Shown here: piece by piece, positions 26,559 through 36,168 of the stretch
How positions within the stretch are numbered: position 1 is the first letter of the stretch
Layout of the letters: each line of letters begins with the position of its first letter
Assembly: GCA_963719325.1 (NCBI GenBank)
Contig: CAVRBW010000025.1
Location: 1-64,000, forward strand
Source of the DNA: DATBLE01 sp963719325
GTDB taxonomy: Bacteria; Actinomycetota; Thermoleophilia; Gaiellales; Gaiellaceae
Reading direction: 5' to 3'
DNA: 64,000 nt
Position numbers and translations under genes: made by a program
The notes under the pieces: generated by a model
Databases searched by the model: none
What the model saw: the letters and a program-made list of their open reading frames with translations, nothing else
Told to the model about the DNA's origin: nothing

Positions 26559-27328
26559 ACCCGATCCAGCCAATCGGGCAGAAATGCGATCGAGCTGAGA
26601 ACCGCATCGGGGACGATCGTCGACCGATCGAGCTCGTCCGGCCGGAACTTTCCGGTACGGACGAGGACCGTCTTCAAGCCGAACCGTTGGGCACCGGCGA
26701 TGTCCGAGTCGAGATCGTCGCCGACCATCCAGGTGAGCTCCGGCTCCGCGTCCAGGGCGGCAACCGCCGCCTCGAAGTAAGCCGGGCTCGGCTTGCCGAG
26801 CACGGTCGCCTCGACCTCGGCCGCGTATTCGAGCCCGGCGACGAATGCACCCGAGTCGAGCAGCGGGCCGCGGGAGGTCTGCCACCAGCGGTTCTTGTGC
26901 AGACAGAAGAGCTCGGCTCCGAGCTCGAGCTCGGCGAACGCCCGGGCGAGGTTCATGTAGCTGAACACGCGACCGGTCTCCTCGGTCTCGTCGGCGCCGC
27001 CGAGGAGCACCGCCTGCGCGCCGTCACCGACGAGCTCGATCCCCTCCAAGTCGTCGACGAGCCCGGCCATGACGAGCGCCAGGACCCGCTTCCCGGTAAG
27101 CGCGCGTGCGGCGGCGGCCGCAGTCGTCTGTAGCTCGGAGTCGTCGAGCTCGATGCCGGATTCCCGGAGCTCTCCGGCGAGCGTCGCCTGGGATCGGGTC
27201 GTGTTGTTCGTCACAAATCGGAGCCGATGTCCGCGCCGGCGCAGCTCGGCGATCGCCTCGGCCGCACCCGAGATCGGATGGCCGGAGACGTGGAGGACGC
27301 CGTCGACGTCGAGCAGAATGGCGGCCAT
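26555..27328 (-). CDS. HAD-IIA family phosphatase (NagD/HDHD2-like)
   Basis: A 257-residue HAD hydrolase. Motif I is ILLDVDGVLHVSG near residue 5, motif II is FVTNNTTRS near 38, the C2a cap follows, and motifs III/IV are LGKPSPAYFEAAV and MVGDDLDSDIAGA. It is probably a phosphatase of a small phosphorylated metabolite or of p-Ser/p-Tyr type; the substrate cannot be read from the sequence. It heads the acpS-nnr-alr group and is divergent from the ArfB-like gene 24 bp away. Confidence 0.9.
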   Translation of the reverse strand: MAAILLDVDGVLHVSGHPISGAAEAIAELRRRGHRLRFVTNNTTRSQATLAGELRESGIELDDSELQTTAAAAARALTGKRVLALVMAGLVDDLEGIELVGDGAQAVLLGGADETEETGRVFSYMNLARAFAELELGAELFCLHKNRWWQTSRGPLLDSGAFVAGLEYAAEVEATVLGKPSPAYFEAAVAALDAEPELTWMVGDDLDSDIAGAQRFGLKTVLVRTGKFRPDELDRSTIVPDAVLSSIAFLPDWLDRV

Positions 27329-27352
27329 GCCCGCCGAGTCTATTCTGACCGC

Positions 27353-27805
27353 GTGGCTTCGCCACGCGAGTCAGGGCACCGGCCGCGCAAAGACGAGACC
27401 GTCGCGGCCGGCTTTCGCGTCACCCGCTCCGTGACCTTGCCGCACGACGAGATCGAGCTGCGCTTCTCTCGCTCGAGCGGCCCGGGCGGCCAGCACGCTC
27501 AGCGCTCCGAGACTCGAGTCGAGGCGGTGCTGGACGTCGAGGCCTCCTCGGCCCTCAGTCCCGTCCAGAAACGGCGCGTCGTCGCCCGGGCGGGACCGGT
27601 TCTCCGTGCGATCGCCCAGGACGAGCGCAGCCAGTGGCGCAATCGCGAGCTTGCGGTCGAGCGGCTCGTCTCGACGCTGCGTGAAGCCTTGCGGGTCGAG
27701 CGCCCGCGCCGGCCGACAACCCCGACCGCAGCGTCGCGCGAGCGACGCCTGGCCGGCAAGCGACGGCGCGCCGAGATCAAGCGAATGCGGCAACCGCCCT
27801 CGTAA
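27353..27805 (+). CDS. arfB: ArfB/ICT1-like peptidyl-tRNA hydrolase (ribosome rescue)
   Basis: A 150-residue protein with the class I release-factor GGQ motif: SRSSGPGGQHAQRSETRVE near residue 42. It lacks the codon-recognition domain and ends in a basic tail (GKRRRAEIKRMRQPPS), the arrangement of ArfB/YaeJ, which frees stalled ribosomes by hydrolysing peptidyl-tRNA. Usually N follows GGQ-x in this family (GGQHVN); here it is GGQHAQ. GTG at 27353 was chosen as the first start after the divergent HAD gene. Confidence 0.87.
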   Translation: MASPRESGHRPRKDETVAAGFRVTRSVTLPHDEIELRFSRSSGPGGQHAQRSETRVEAVLDVEASSALSPVQKRRVVARAGPVLRAIAQDERSQWRNRELAVERLVSTLREALRVERPRRPTTPTAASRERRLAGKRRRAEIKRMRQPPS

Positions 27806-27901
27806 AGCCTGTGTTAGGACCGGGGTCTTCCGGGTACCCCTGCCGCTAGTCTGTTTCCCGCCCAAGCAAGCTGTTCCCCGACGCCCAAGGAGCCTCAGCT
27901 T

Positions 27902-29414
27902 ATGCGTGTTCGCCTGATTAGCCTCACCGTAGCCTGCGCTTTTGCAGCCGTCGTCTTCCCGCTCGCGGCATCCGCCTATCCACGGATGCTCGTCGGGTTC
28001 CAGGACGACCCGAGCTTTCGCTGGCGCGACGACCGCGCGGCGGTGTTCGACATGGCGCAGCAGGCGAACGCCGGAATCGTTCGGACGACCGTGTACTGGT
28101 CGAGAATCGCAGAGACCAAGCCGGCAAACGCGATCAACCCGTTCGATCCCGCGTATCACTTCGACGACCTGGACGAATTCGTCCGGAACGCGGAGCTGCA
28201 CGGGATGGAGGTCATGCTGACGATCTGGGGAACACCCTCGTGGGCGAACGGCGGCAAGGGCCAGAACTACGCTCCGACAAGTCCGAGCTCGCTCCAGAAC
28301 TTCGCGCGGGCGCTGGCAACCCGTTACTCGGGCCGGTACGCGAACTTCCCGTTCGTCCACTACTTCACGGTCTGGAACGAGTCGAATCTCGGGCTGTTCC
28401 TGTCGCCGCAGTACAACGCCAAGGGCAAGCCGGTCGCTCCCGCGATCTACGCGCGCATGTACCGCGCGGCCTACGCCGGCATCAAGGCCGGGCAACCGGA
28501 AGGCGCTCGTCGGGATCGGAGAGACCTCTGCCCGCGGCCGAGACCGCTACCTGGGCCGGAAAGGCACGCAGGAGACCGAGTCGCCGGGCAAGTTCGCGGA
28601 GCTGCTCTCGAAGCAGCGGCCGCGGGTGAAGTACGACGGGTGGTCGACCCATCCCTACCCGACCGACCTGACCCAGAAGCCGCTGCAGAAGGTGCGGTGG
28701 CCGAACGTGACCCTCTCCCAGCTCCCGCTTTTCGAGCAGTCGCTCGACAAGTGGTTCCACCGCAAGAACACGCCGATCTGGATCACGGAGTACGGGTACC
28801 AGACCAAGCCGGAGAATCCGAAGGGCGTTTCCTACCTGACGCAATCCCGGTACACGCGGCAGGTGCTGAACATCGCCGCCGGCGACCCGCGTGTGACGAT
28901 GTTCATCTGGTTCATCCTCCGCGACGATCCCACCAGCCTCTGGAAGAGCGGCCTGCTCAGGCGAGAGGGGTTGAAGAAGCCGGCGTTCGCCAGCTTCGCG
29001 GCGCTCGCGAAGAAGTACGACGGGCGCAGCCCTCAGCTCTCCGTCAAAGCGGGCGTGCGGAACCCCGCGGTCAAGTTCGCCGCGCTCGAGTTCCTCTCGC
29101 GATCCGGCCGCGGCGCGAAGGTCGGGATGACGATCTCGGTGTACGACCGCGGAAAGCTCCTGAAGACCGCTCAGCCGGAATCGACCGTGGGACTTGACGG
29201 CTGGGTCTCGTTCCGCGCGCCGCTCACGACGGCGAAAGGTCACGACTACACCATCTACATCGACGCGAACGACGTGAACGGCAACACGCTGCAACGCAGC
29301 GTGGTCGATCAGGGTTCCGAGCGGCGCGAAGAAGTGACGGCTCGAGGGCGCCGGGGGCGACGTGCCCCTGGCGCCTACTCGACCGTGACCGTCTTGGCCA
29401 AGTTTCGGGGCTGA
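27902..29414 (+). pseudogene. Secreted glycoside-hydrolase-like protein, frameshifted once
   Basis: ATG with AAGGAG ahead, then a signal peptide (MRVRLISLTVACAFAAVVF to SASA). Next is a TIM-barrel-like part with TVYWSRI, MLTIWGTPSWANG and the acid/base-type FTVWNESNL, resembling GH5/GH39-type glycosidases. After codon ~196 the frame must shift: an extra G in the ccGGGca run at 28488-28494 separates AYAGIKAG from KALVGIGETSARG. The second frame gives VKYDGWSTHPYPTDL, TPIWITEYGYQTKP (second catalytic Glu) and a C-terminal beta domain. Both halves are otherwise intact, so a sequencing artefact is as likely as a true pseudogene. The 3' end overlaps glmS by 40 bp. Confidence 0.75.
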
Positions 29415-31202
29415 TCGACGTTCAGGCCGCGCAGCCGCGCGATCCGGTAGGCCAAGAGCTGCAGCGGGACGATCGCCAGGGCGGCCTGCAGGAAGTTCGG
29501 GGTCTTCGGTACGTAGATCACGTCGTCGGCATGGTGCTGGATGTCCTCGTTGCCGTCGGTGGCGATGGCGATCACCTTCGCGCCGCGCGCCCGCGTCTCC
29601 TGGATGTTCGAGACGATCTTGTCGTAGACGTGGATATTGGTCGCGACGACGACGACCGGGGTACCCGGCTCGAGGAGCGCGATCGGCCCATGCTTCATCT
29701 CGCCGGCCGAGTAGGCGTCCGTGGGGATGTACGAGATCTCCTTCAGCTTCAGAGCGCCCTCGAGGGCCACCGGCAGGCCGATGTGGCGACCGAGGTAGAG
29801 GAAGAATTGCTTCTCGTAGTAGCGCTGCGCGATCTCGTCGATCGGATGGTCGCCGGCCAGGAACTCGGCGACCTTGTCCGGTAGCTCGTGGAGCCGGTCG
29901 AGAATGAAGTCGATCTGCTCCTGCGGGAGCGACCTCCGCACCTCGGCGAGCTTGAGCGCGATCAACGAGAGGAGCGCGACCTGCGCGGTGAAGGTCTTGG
30001 ACGCTGCGACGCCGACCTCGAGCCCGCAGCGCGTGTACAGGACCGCGTCCGCCTCCCGTGTGATCTGGGTACCCATCAGGTTGGTGATCGCGAGCGTCTT
30101 CGCGCCGCGGTCGCGGGCGAGCCTCATCGCGTTCACCGTGTCGCGCGTCTCGCCCGACTGGGAAATGCCGATCACCAGCGTGTCCTTGCTCAGCACCGGG
30201 TTGCGGTAGATCCATTCGCTGGCGATGTCGGGCTCGACGGGCACCCGCGCCCATTCCTCGAGGAGGTAGCGGCCGACGACGCCGGCATGGTAGGCGGTCC
30301 CGCAGGCGACGATCACGATTCGCCGAAGGTTCTGGATCTCGGTCTCGGTGAGCCCGAGGCTCTCGAGCCACAGGTGATGGCCGCGGACGCGGTCGCCGAT
30401 CGTCTCGCGGATCGCTTCCGGCTGCTCGTAGATCTCTTTCAGCATGAACGTCTCGTAGCCTGACTTCTCGGCGCTCTCGTCGTCCCAGTCGACCTCCGTC
30501 TCCGGGCACGTCGACGATCGAGCCGTCCGGACTGTGGAACACCGCACCGTCGCGCCGCAGCTCGACGATCTGGTGATCGTCGATGAACTGGACGCGACGT
30601 GTCTCGGAAAGGAAGGCGGCGATCGACGAGGCGAGGAACATCTCGCCGTCGCCGACGCCGACGACGAGCGGCGTCTGGCAGCGGACGCCGACGATCGTGC
30701 CGTCGTGGTCGCGGTGGACGACGACGAAGGAGAAATGGCCCTCGAGCTGCTCATAGGCACGACGCACCGCCTCGACGAGGTCGCCCTCGTAGCAGCGCTC
30801 GATCAGATGGACGACAACCTCGGCGTCGGTCTCCGAGGAGAACGTGTGGCCCTCTCGTTCGAGGGTCTCTTTGAGCTCGCGGTAGTTCTCGACGATGCCG
30901 TTGAGAGCGACGGACATCTGGGCGTCGTCGCAGCCGGTGAGCGGGTGCGCGTTCTCGAGGGAGACGCGACCGTGCGTCGCCCAGCGCGTGTGCCCGACTC
31001 CGGTCGTGCAGAGCGACTGGCGGCTCTCGGCGGCCTGCTTCAGCTTCTGCAGGTTGCCGACGGCACGGACGTATTCGAGCCCGTCGTCCTCGAGCAATGC
31101 GAGGCCCGCGGAGTCGTACCCGCGGTACTCCAGCCTCTCCAACCCTTGGAGAAGGAGGGACTTACAGGGCCGTTGCCCGACGTATCCGATGATCCCGCAC
31201 AC
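29375..31202 (-). CDS. glmS: Glutamine-fructose-6-phosphate aminotransferase, split by an apparent +1 frameshift
   Basis: GlmS makes glucosamine-6-phosphate for the cell wall. The N-terminal glutaminase starts MCGIIGYVG with catalytic Cys2, and TRWATHG and ALNGIVENY follow. The two SIS domains contain ISQSGETRDT and EMKHGPIALLEPG; the C-terminus is RNLAKTVTVE. The frame breaks near 30502-30506: the first part reads GSIVDVP and continuity with ETEVDWDD needs one base removed from the cccgg run. GlmS is normally essential and flanks glmM, so an assembly or sequencing error is likely. The repaired protein is about 608 residues, normal length. Confidence 0.9.
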
Positions 31203-31286
31203 AGGACGCTCCTTGTCGGATTATCGACAGATCTCCGCAAAAAGCACGACGAGCCCGGCCTCTCGCCCGTCCCCGCGTCGGGACGG

Positions 31287-32555
31287 TCAGCCGAGCTCTC
31301 TCGTTACGAGCGCGGTGATGCTAGCACAGAGGTTCGATGCCTCCTGGGCGTTTTCGGCCTCTGCGAGCACCCTGATCAGGGGCTCGGTCCCCGACGGTCG
31401 CACCAGCACACGACCTCGGCCGGCCAGTTCCCGGTTCAGCCGGTCGACCTCGTATCGCAGGTGGTCACTCAGCTCCGGGCGCGCGACGCGGACGTTTTCC
31501 TTGACCTGCGGATAGCGTCTGAGCACGGCGGTTGCCTCCGCAAGCGGACGGCCGCGAAGAGCACCGCAGAGCAGGAGGGCGCCGGCGAGGCCGTCCCCGG
31601 TCACGTGTCCCTCCAGGTAGATGATGTGCCCCGATTGCTCGCCCCCGAGCAACCCGCCTTCCCGCTGGAGCGCTTCCAGGACATACCGGTCGCCGACGTC
31701 GGTCACGACCACTCGGACACCGTGCCGCGCCATCAGGTGGTGGAAGCCGAGATTCGTCATCGAGGTGACGACGACGAGGTCGAGCCCGAGGTCGAGGGCG
31801 AGAACCGCGAGGATCTGGTCACCGTCCAGCGGCTCTCCGTTCGCGTCCACCGCGAGGATGCGATCGCCGTCGCCGTCGAACGCGACTCCGAGGTCGAGGT
31901 GCTCGTCGAGCACGAGCTGCTGAAGCGCACGGAGGTCGGTCGCACCGCAGTCGACGTTGATGTTCGTGCCGTCAGGATCGACTCCGATCGCGGTTACGCG
32001 GGCGCCAAGCTGCTCGAACGCGCGAGGCGCGATCCACGAATACGCGCCGTTCGCGCAATCCACGCCGATCCGCAGGCCGCTCAGGTCGGAACCGAACCGC
32101 TCGAGCACCAAGTCGAGGTAGCTCTCGACCGCAACCTCCAGATCCTCGATCCGCCCCCGTTCCACGTCGCGCGGCGGCGAGTCGAGCAAGACCTCGATCG
32201 CCTCCTCGTCAGCGTCCGTCAGCTTCCGGCCGTCGCAGTCGAACAGCTTGACGCCGTTGTACTCGGGGGGGTTGTGGGACGCGGAGATGACCGCGCCGAT
32301 GTCGAGGGCGAGAAGCGCCACCGCCGGAGTCGGCAGTACGCCGGCGAGGACGGCATTGCCGCCCGCCGACGCAACGCCGCTGGCGAACGCGCGCTCCAGC
32401 TCCGGGCCGGATCCGCGGGTGTCGCGGCCGATAAAGACGCCGCCGCCACCCGACCAGATCGTCGCTGCCCGTCCGAGCCGCTCGACGAGCTGCGGGGTCA
32501 GGTCCTCGCCAACCACGCCCCGCACCCCGTCGGTGCCGAAGTAACGGCGCGCCAT
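31287..32555 (-). CDS. glmM: Phosphoglucosamine mutase
   Basis: It converts glucosamine-6-P to glucosamine-1-P, the step after GlmS. RYFGTDGVRGVVG is at the N-terminus, the phospho-Ser loop is VISASHNPPEYNG near residue 90, the metal loop is AFDGDGDRILAVD near 225, and the phosphate-binding loop is RPSGTEPLIRV near 385. At 422 residues it is slightly short but all four domains are represented. It lies between rpsI (8 bp upstream) and glmS, so amino-sugar synthesis is placed with two ribosomal protein genes. Confidence 0.96.
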   Translation of the reverse strand: MARRYFGTDGVRGVVGEDLTPQLVERLGRAATIWSGGGGVFIGRDTRGSGPELERAFASGVASAGGNAVLAGVLPTPAVALLALDIGAVISASHNPPEYNGVKLFDCDGRKLTDADEEAIEVLLDSPPRDVERGRIEDLEVAVESYLDLVLERFGSDLSGLRIGVDCANGAYSWIAPRAFEQLGARVTAIGVDPDGTNINVDCGATDLRALQQLVLDEHLDLGVAFDGDGDRILAVDANGEPLDGDQILAVLALDLGLDLVVVTSMTNLGFHHLMARHGVRVVVTDVGDRYVLEALQREGGLLGGEQSGHIIYLEGHVTGDGLAGALLLCGALRGRPLAEATAVLRRYPQVKENVRVARPELSDHLRYEVDRLNRELAGRGRVLVRPSGTEPLIRVLAEAENAQEASNLCASITALVTRELG

Positions 32556-32563
32556 GGGAGGCG

Positions 32564-32959
32564 TTAGCGCTTGCTGAACTGCGGGGCCTTGCGGGCCTTG
32601 TGGAGGCCGGCCTTCTTGCGCTCGACGATGCGTGAGTCGCGAGCGAGGAAGCCTTCGCGCTTCAGCACCGGACGGAGCTCTGGATCAGCCTCGACCAGCG
32701 CACGCGCGATGCCGTGGCGGACGGCTCCGGCCTGACCGCTCGGGCCGCCGCCGTGGACACGAACGCGGATGTCGTACTTGCCCTCGAGGTCGGCGACCCG
32801 CAGTGGAGCAAGTACCTGCGTCCGGTGGATGAGCCGCGGGAAATGCTGTTCGAGGGTGCGACCGTTGAACCAGGTTGCACCATCGCCGGGACGCAGGATC
32901 ACACGTGCAACCGATGTCTTGCGCTTGCCGGTGCCGCGATAGGTGGCAATGTCGCTCAC
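32564..32959 (-). CDS. rpsI: 30S ribosomal protein S9
   Basis: A 131-residue S9: GTGKRKTSVARV at the N-terminus, HGGGPSGQAGAVRHGIARAL in the middle, and the invariant basic tail ending FSKR, which reaches the P-site tRNA. The start overlaps the rplM stop by 4 bp (ATGA), the usual rplM-rpsI pair. Confidence 0.97.
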   Translation of the reverse strand: MSDIATYRGTGKRKTSVARVILRPGDGATWFNGRTLEQHFPRLIHRTQVLAPLRVADLEGKYDIRVRVHGGGPSGQAGAVRHGIARALVEADPELRPVLKREGFLARDSRIVERKKAGLHKARKAPQFSKR

Positions 32960-33396
32960 TTCACCTCCAGCTTCAGCGGCTCGGGGCTCTGCGCAGTGTG
33001 CGGATGCTCCGGGCCGGCATAGATCTTCAGTTTTCCGAGCTGCGCTCGTGCAAGCCGGTTGCGGGGAAGCATCCCCTTCACGGCCTTGCGCAAGACCTCG
33101 GTCGGCCGGCGCTCGAGCTGTTCGCGGAGCGACCGGCTGCGCAGACCGCCGGGATACCCGGAATGCCGGTAGTAGAGCTTCTCGTCGAGCTTCTTGCCCG
33201 TGACCCGGATCCGCTCCGCGTTGACGACGACGACGAAGTCGCCGGTGTCGACGTGCGGGGTGTATTCCGGCTTTCCCTTGCCGCGCAAGGTGTCGGCGAT
33301 GCGCGTGGCGAGGCGACCGAGCGTTTGGCCCTCGGCGTCGACGACGTACCAGCGGCGAGTGACCTCGCCGGGCTTTGCATTCCAGGTCTTCTGCAT
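32956..33396 (-). CDS. rplM: 50S ribosomal protein L13
   Basis: L13 of 146 residues: RRWYVVDAEGQTLGRLAT near residue 15, the conserved YTPHVDTGDFVVVVNA, KLYYRHSGYPGG, and AVKGMLPRNRLAR. I chose the ATG at 33396 (MQKTWNAK), where homology begins, over an upstream extension to 33477 that would translate repeat DNA. No strong Shine-Dalgarno is visible. An R2 repeat lies about 55 bp upstream. Confidence 0.96.
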   Translation of the reverse strand: MQKTWNAKPGEVTRRWYVVDAEGQTLGRLATRIADTLRGKGKPEYTPHVDTGDFVVVVNAERIRVTGKKLDEKLYYRHSGYPGGLRSRSLREQLERRPTEVLRKAVKGMLPRNRLARAQLGKLKIYAGPEHPHTAQSPEPLKLEVK

Positions 33397-33450
33397 GGTC
33401 ACGAAAAAGTGGCGCACAGGCGTGCGCCGGGGCGAAATCCTAGCAGAGCA

Positions 33451-33556
33451 GCGTGGGGGAACCCCTGGTTCCCCCACGGACCCCCTCCTCCAGCACGCGT
33501 GCCGCGATCGCGCGTGCGCTCCGGCGAGAACGCGGTCTCGCCTCCGCGCGCGAGAG
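33451..33556. repeat. R2 repeat, copy 1 (two-hairpin element)
   Basis: The first hairpin has GTGGGGGAACC (33452-33462) against GGTTCCCCCAC (33467-33477). A ccccctcct run and a variable spacer follow, then a second hairpin GGCGAGA-acgcgg-TCTCGCC (33523-33542) and a cgcgcg tail. The same order occurs at 42497 and 50821. It lies between rplM and the uracil-DNA-glycosylase gene; nothing else is seen in this 206-bp gap. Confidence 0.75.
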
Positions 33557-33602
33557 CCAGCCCTCCATGACCTGGGCTACCAGGGGGAGCCCGAGCCCTT
33601 GA

Positions 33603-34184
33603 TTAGCGGCTTTCCGGCTTCCTCGAGCGGTCCGCCCCAGCGGCTGATACCGGGCAAATGAGCGCGGCCAGACCCTCTCGAAACGCTTTCGCCCCGCCGC
33701 GGGAGGGGTGACGGACGTAGGCCGCGCCCGTTACCTCCTGCGCGAGCCGTCCGACCGCGATCACGCGGCGGCCGCGCGCGACGCCTTCGAGGAAGTGGAC
33801 CGAGGAGGCCACCTCGTCGCGCGTCGGCCGCCGGTTGGTATACGGCCGACCGGGCTCGTGCGGATGTGTGGGAACCACGTTCCAGAGGAGGACGTCGTCC
33901 TGGAGGCCGAGCTCGACGAGCACCCGGTGGACGACCGTCGCCGTCGCCTCGGCGGGACCCCGGCCGCTGACCTGCCGCTCGGAGGTGAACGGCACGCCGC
34001 TGACGCGGGCGCCTCGGTAGCCGGCCGCCTCGCCGACGAGGAGGACCGACGCGTCGCGCTTCGACTCGAGGTACGCCTCCAGCCGCTCGCACCGGAGCCG
34101 GGAGCGCCTGTACTGGTTGAACGTCGCGCCGATCCGAGCCGCGGCCAGCTCTCCAACGAGCGTCCTGCCCTGCTCCTCAGCCAT
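33603..34184 (-). CDS. Uracil-DNA glycosylase superfamily protein
   Basis: A 193-residue UDG-fold protein. Motif 1 is LLVGEAAGYRGARVSGVPFT near residue 48 (GE-x-PG-type water-activating loop with PG replaced by AG), then LWNVVPTHPHEPG, AVGRLAQE and the VRHPSRGG loop, which replaces the usual HPS(P) motif 2. It probably excises uracil or another deaminated base in base-excision repair. It resembles the actinobacterial group of small single-domain UDGs rather than UNG. Stand-alone gene. Confidence 0.82.
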   Translation of the reverse strand: MAEEQGRTLVGELAAARIGATFNQYRRSRLRCERLEAYLESKRDASVLLVGEAAGYRGARVSGVPFTSERQVSGRGPAEATATVVHRVLVELGLQDDVLLWNVVPTHPHEPGRPYTNRRPTRDEVASSVHFLEGVARGRRVIAVGRLAQEVTGAAYVRHPSRGGAKAFREGLAALICPVSAAGADRSRKPESR

Positions 34185-34284
34185 GCGTCCGTGCTAGGAG
34201 TAGCGTCGTGAGGATCCTGTTCCCGGCCACGTCGCCCATTGTCGTCGCCCCCGGACCGGCGTGCGCTCCGGGATAGCCGACTCC

Positions 34285-34977
34285 ATGTACTTCCGGCACT
34301 CGAGCGAGATCTGGCGAGACTTCCCGGAGCTTGTCCCTGCCGTGCTCGTTGCCGAGGGGATCAGCGCGGACGTCTCCGTCGAGGCCCGACTTGCCGGCTT
34401 CACCGCCGTCGCGGAGGCGAGACTCGCCGCCGGTCCGGAAGGAGAGCTGCCCGAGATTCAGGCCTGGCGGCGCGCCTTTTCGAGAATGGGGCTCAAGCCG
34501 ACGCAGTATCGGTGCGCCTCGGAAGCTCTGTTGCGACGGTTCCGGAAGGAGCAGGCTCTCCCGCTGATCCATCCGCTGATCGACGTCTGCAACGCGATCT
34601 CGCTCGCGTTCGCGATTCCGGTGGCGGCGTTCGACGTCTCCAAGCTCGACGGCTACCTCGAGGTTCGCCATGCAGCCGGCGACGAGACGTATCTGACCTT
34701 TTCCGGCGAGATCGAGAATCCCGACGCCGGCGAGGTGATCTTCGCCGACGGTTCCGGCCGAGCGCATGCGCGGCGATGGACGAATCGGCAGAGCGGCCAT
34801 TCGGTCGTTCGGGAGACGACACGTGCCGTCTTGATCGTCGCTGAGGCGATGCATGCCTCGGCCCCCGCGGATGTCGAGAGGCTGGCCGACACGATCACGG
34901 ACGAGCTCGAGGCCGTCTGGGCCGTGACCCCGAAATGCACGATCCTCAGCCAGTCCTCGCCACGATTCGAGCTTTGA
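34285..34977 (+). CDS. B3/B4 tRNA-editing-type domain protein
   Basis: About 230 residues matching the B3/B4 domain of phenylalanyl-tRNA synthetase beta subunit as a stand-alone protein: MYFRHSSEIWRDFPEL, MGLKPTQYRCASEALLRR, PLIHPLIDVCNAISLAFAIP, and EVIFADGSGRAHARRWTNRQ. In PheRS this domain hydrolyses mischarged Tyr-tRNA-Phe, and free-standing versions are thought to edit aminoacyl-tRNAs. I chose the ATG at 34285, where homology starts; a GTG at 34261 is possible. The next gene follows after 8 bp. Confidence 0.82.
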   Translation: MYFRHSSEIWRDFPELVPAVLVAEGISADVSVEARLAGFTAVAEARLAAGPEGELPEIQAWRRAFSRMGLKPTQYRCASEALLRRFRKEQALPLIHPLIDVCNAISLAFAIPVAAFDVSKLDGYLEVRHAAGDETYLTFSGEIENPDAGEVIFADGSGRAHARRWTNRQSGHSVVRETTRAVLIVAEAMHASAPADVERLADTITDELEAVWAVTPKCTILSQSSPRFEL

Positions 34978-34985
34978 CACAGCCG

Positions 34986-36029
34986 ATGCTCACGGTCACG
35001 ACGTTGTCGGACGGCGGACAGGAGCCGATCGACGTCGCCCGGCCGCTCGGTTCCTTTCTCTCCGGCGCACGCCGCAGCCTCGACATCGCGCTCTACGACC
35101 TGAATCTCGGTCCCGAGACCGAGCAGCTCGTCGTCGCCGCGATCGAGGAGGCGGCCCGCAGCGGAGTCGCCGTCCGGCTCGCCTACAATCTGGATCACCG
35201 AGCGCCCATTCCGGTTCCGCCGCCCCCGAAGAGCGCGCCCGAGGACATCGAGGCGCTTCACGTCCCGACGAAGGCGATCGCCGGGATCCCCGACCTGATG
35301 CACCACAAGTACGTCGTGCGCGACGGCGCCTCGGTCTGGACCGGGTCGACGAACTGGACCGACGACTCGTGGTCTCGCGAGGAGAACGTGATCGCCGTGG
35401 TCGACTCGCCCGAGCTCGCGCATGCGTTCACGCTCGACTTCGAGCAGCTCTGGGACTCAGGCGACGTCGCCGAGACCGGGACCGTCGAGCCGAGGCCGGT
35501 TCGGGTCGACGGGATCGAGGTGCGCCCCTGGTTCTGTCCCGGCTACGGGGACGCGCTCTCGCACCGGGTCGCGAAGGCGATCGGCCGCGCGAAGAGGCGC
35601 GTACGCATCTGCTCGCCGGTGATCACAGCGGCGCCGGTGCTCGCGACGCTGGCGCAGGTGATCGCGGACGCCAAGGTCGACGTCGCCGGCGCCGTCGACC
35701 AGCCGCAGATCGAGGAGGTGCGCGACCAGTGGGGCCCGAGCGGCGTCGCCTCGTGGAAGCTGCCGCTGCTGGAGCAGGTGATCGGCTCGGGCCGGTTCGC
35801 CGGCAAGCGCTCGACGCCGTGGGGCCCGGGGACGGTTCACGACTACATGCACGCAAAGATCACCGTCGCCGACGACGTCGTCTTCCTCGGCAGCTTCAAC
35901 CTGTCGCACTCCGGCGAGCAGAACGCCGAGAACGTCCTCGAGATCCACGATGCGGAGCTGTCCGAGCGGCTGGCGACGTTCGTCGAGAGCGTGCACGCTC
36001 GGTACCCGGCGGCAACCCTCTCCGACTAG
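34986..36029 (+). CDS. Phospholipase D-like (HKD) protein
   Basis: About 347 residues with two PLD catalytic motifs: MHHKYVVRDGASVWTGSTNW near residue 105 and MHAKITVADDVVFLGSFNLS near 285. Two HKD motifs in one chain form a single active site for phosphodiester bonds. There is no signal peptide, so a nuclease or cytosolic phosphodiesterase is more likely than secreted lipase. I chose the ATG at 34986 (MLTVTTLSDGG). Probably cotranscribed with the B3/B4 gene. Confidence 0.85.
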   Translation: MLTVTTLSDGGQEPIDVARPLGSFLSGARRSLDIALYDLNLGPETEQLVVAAIEEAARSGVAVRLAYNLDHRAPIPVPPPPKSAPEDIEALHVPTKAIAGIPDLMHHKYVVRDGASVWTGSTNWTDDSWSREENVIAVVDSPELAHAFTLDFEQLWDSGDVAETGTVEPRPVRVDGIEVRPWFCPGYGDALSHRVAKAIGRAKRRVRICSPVITAAPVLATLAQVIADAKVDVAGAVDQPQIEEVRDQWGPSGVASWKLPLLEQVIGSGRFAGKRSTPWGPGTVHDYMHAKITVADDVVFLGSFNLSHSGEQNAENVLEIHDAELSERLATFVESVHARYPAATLSD

Positions 36030-36049
36030 GCAGGGCCGACCTGGTCTTA

Positions 36050-36166
36050 CGTCGCCGCGACCGACATGGCGGGCGCGGCCAGCTGCGGGTACAGAGGTGC
36101 GAACGGTGAGGGAGGGGGGCTCCCGGGGGGAACCGGCCGTTCCCCCCGGGAAGCGAGCGGAGCGAG
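36050..36166. repeat. R3 repeat, copy 1
   Basis: This convergent gap holds a stretch of about 29 bp (36050-36079) that recurs at 51743-51772. Next comes a strong inverted repeat, CCCGGGGGGAAC (36122-36133) against GTTCCCCCCGGG (36138-36150 region), and an agcgagcggagcgagcg tract. It resembles a terminator or cruciform, without a T-run. Confidence 0.55.
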
Positions 36167-36168
36167 CG

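Noticed and set aside
28482..28700. Programmed ribosomal frameshift in the glycosidase-like gene
   Set aside because: No slippery heptamer with a downstream pseudoknot; the extra G in a short run shared with the glmS break points to a base-calling error.
31203..31286. glmS ribozyme or leader
   Set aside because: The 84 bp between glmS and glmM contain one GC hairpin but none of the ribozyme core; glmS follows glmM on the same strand.
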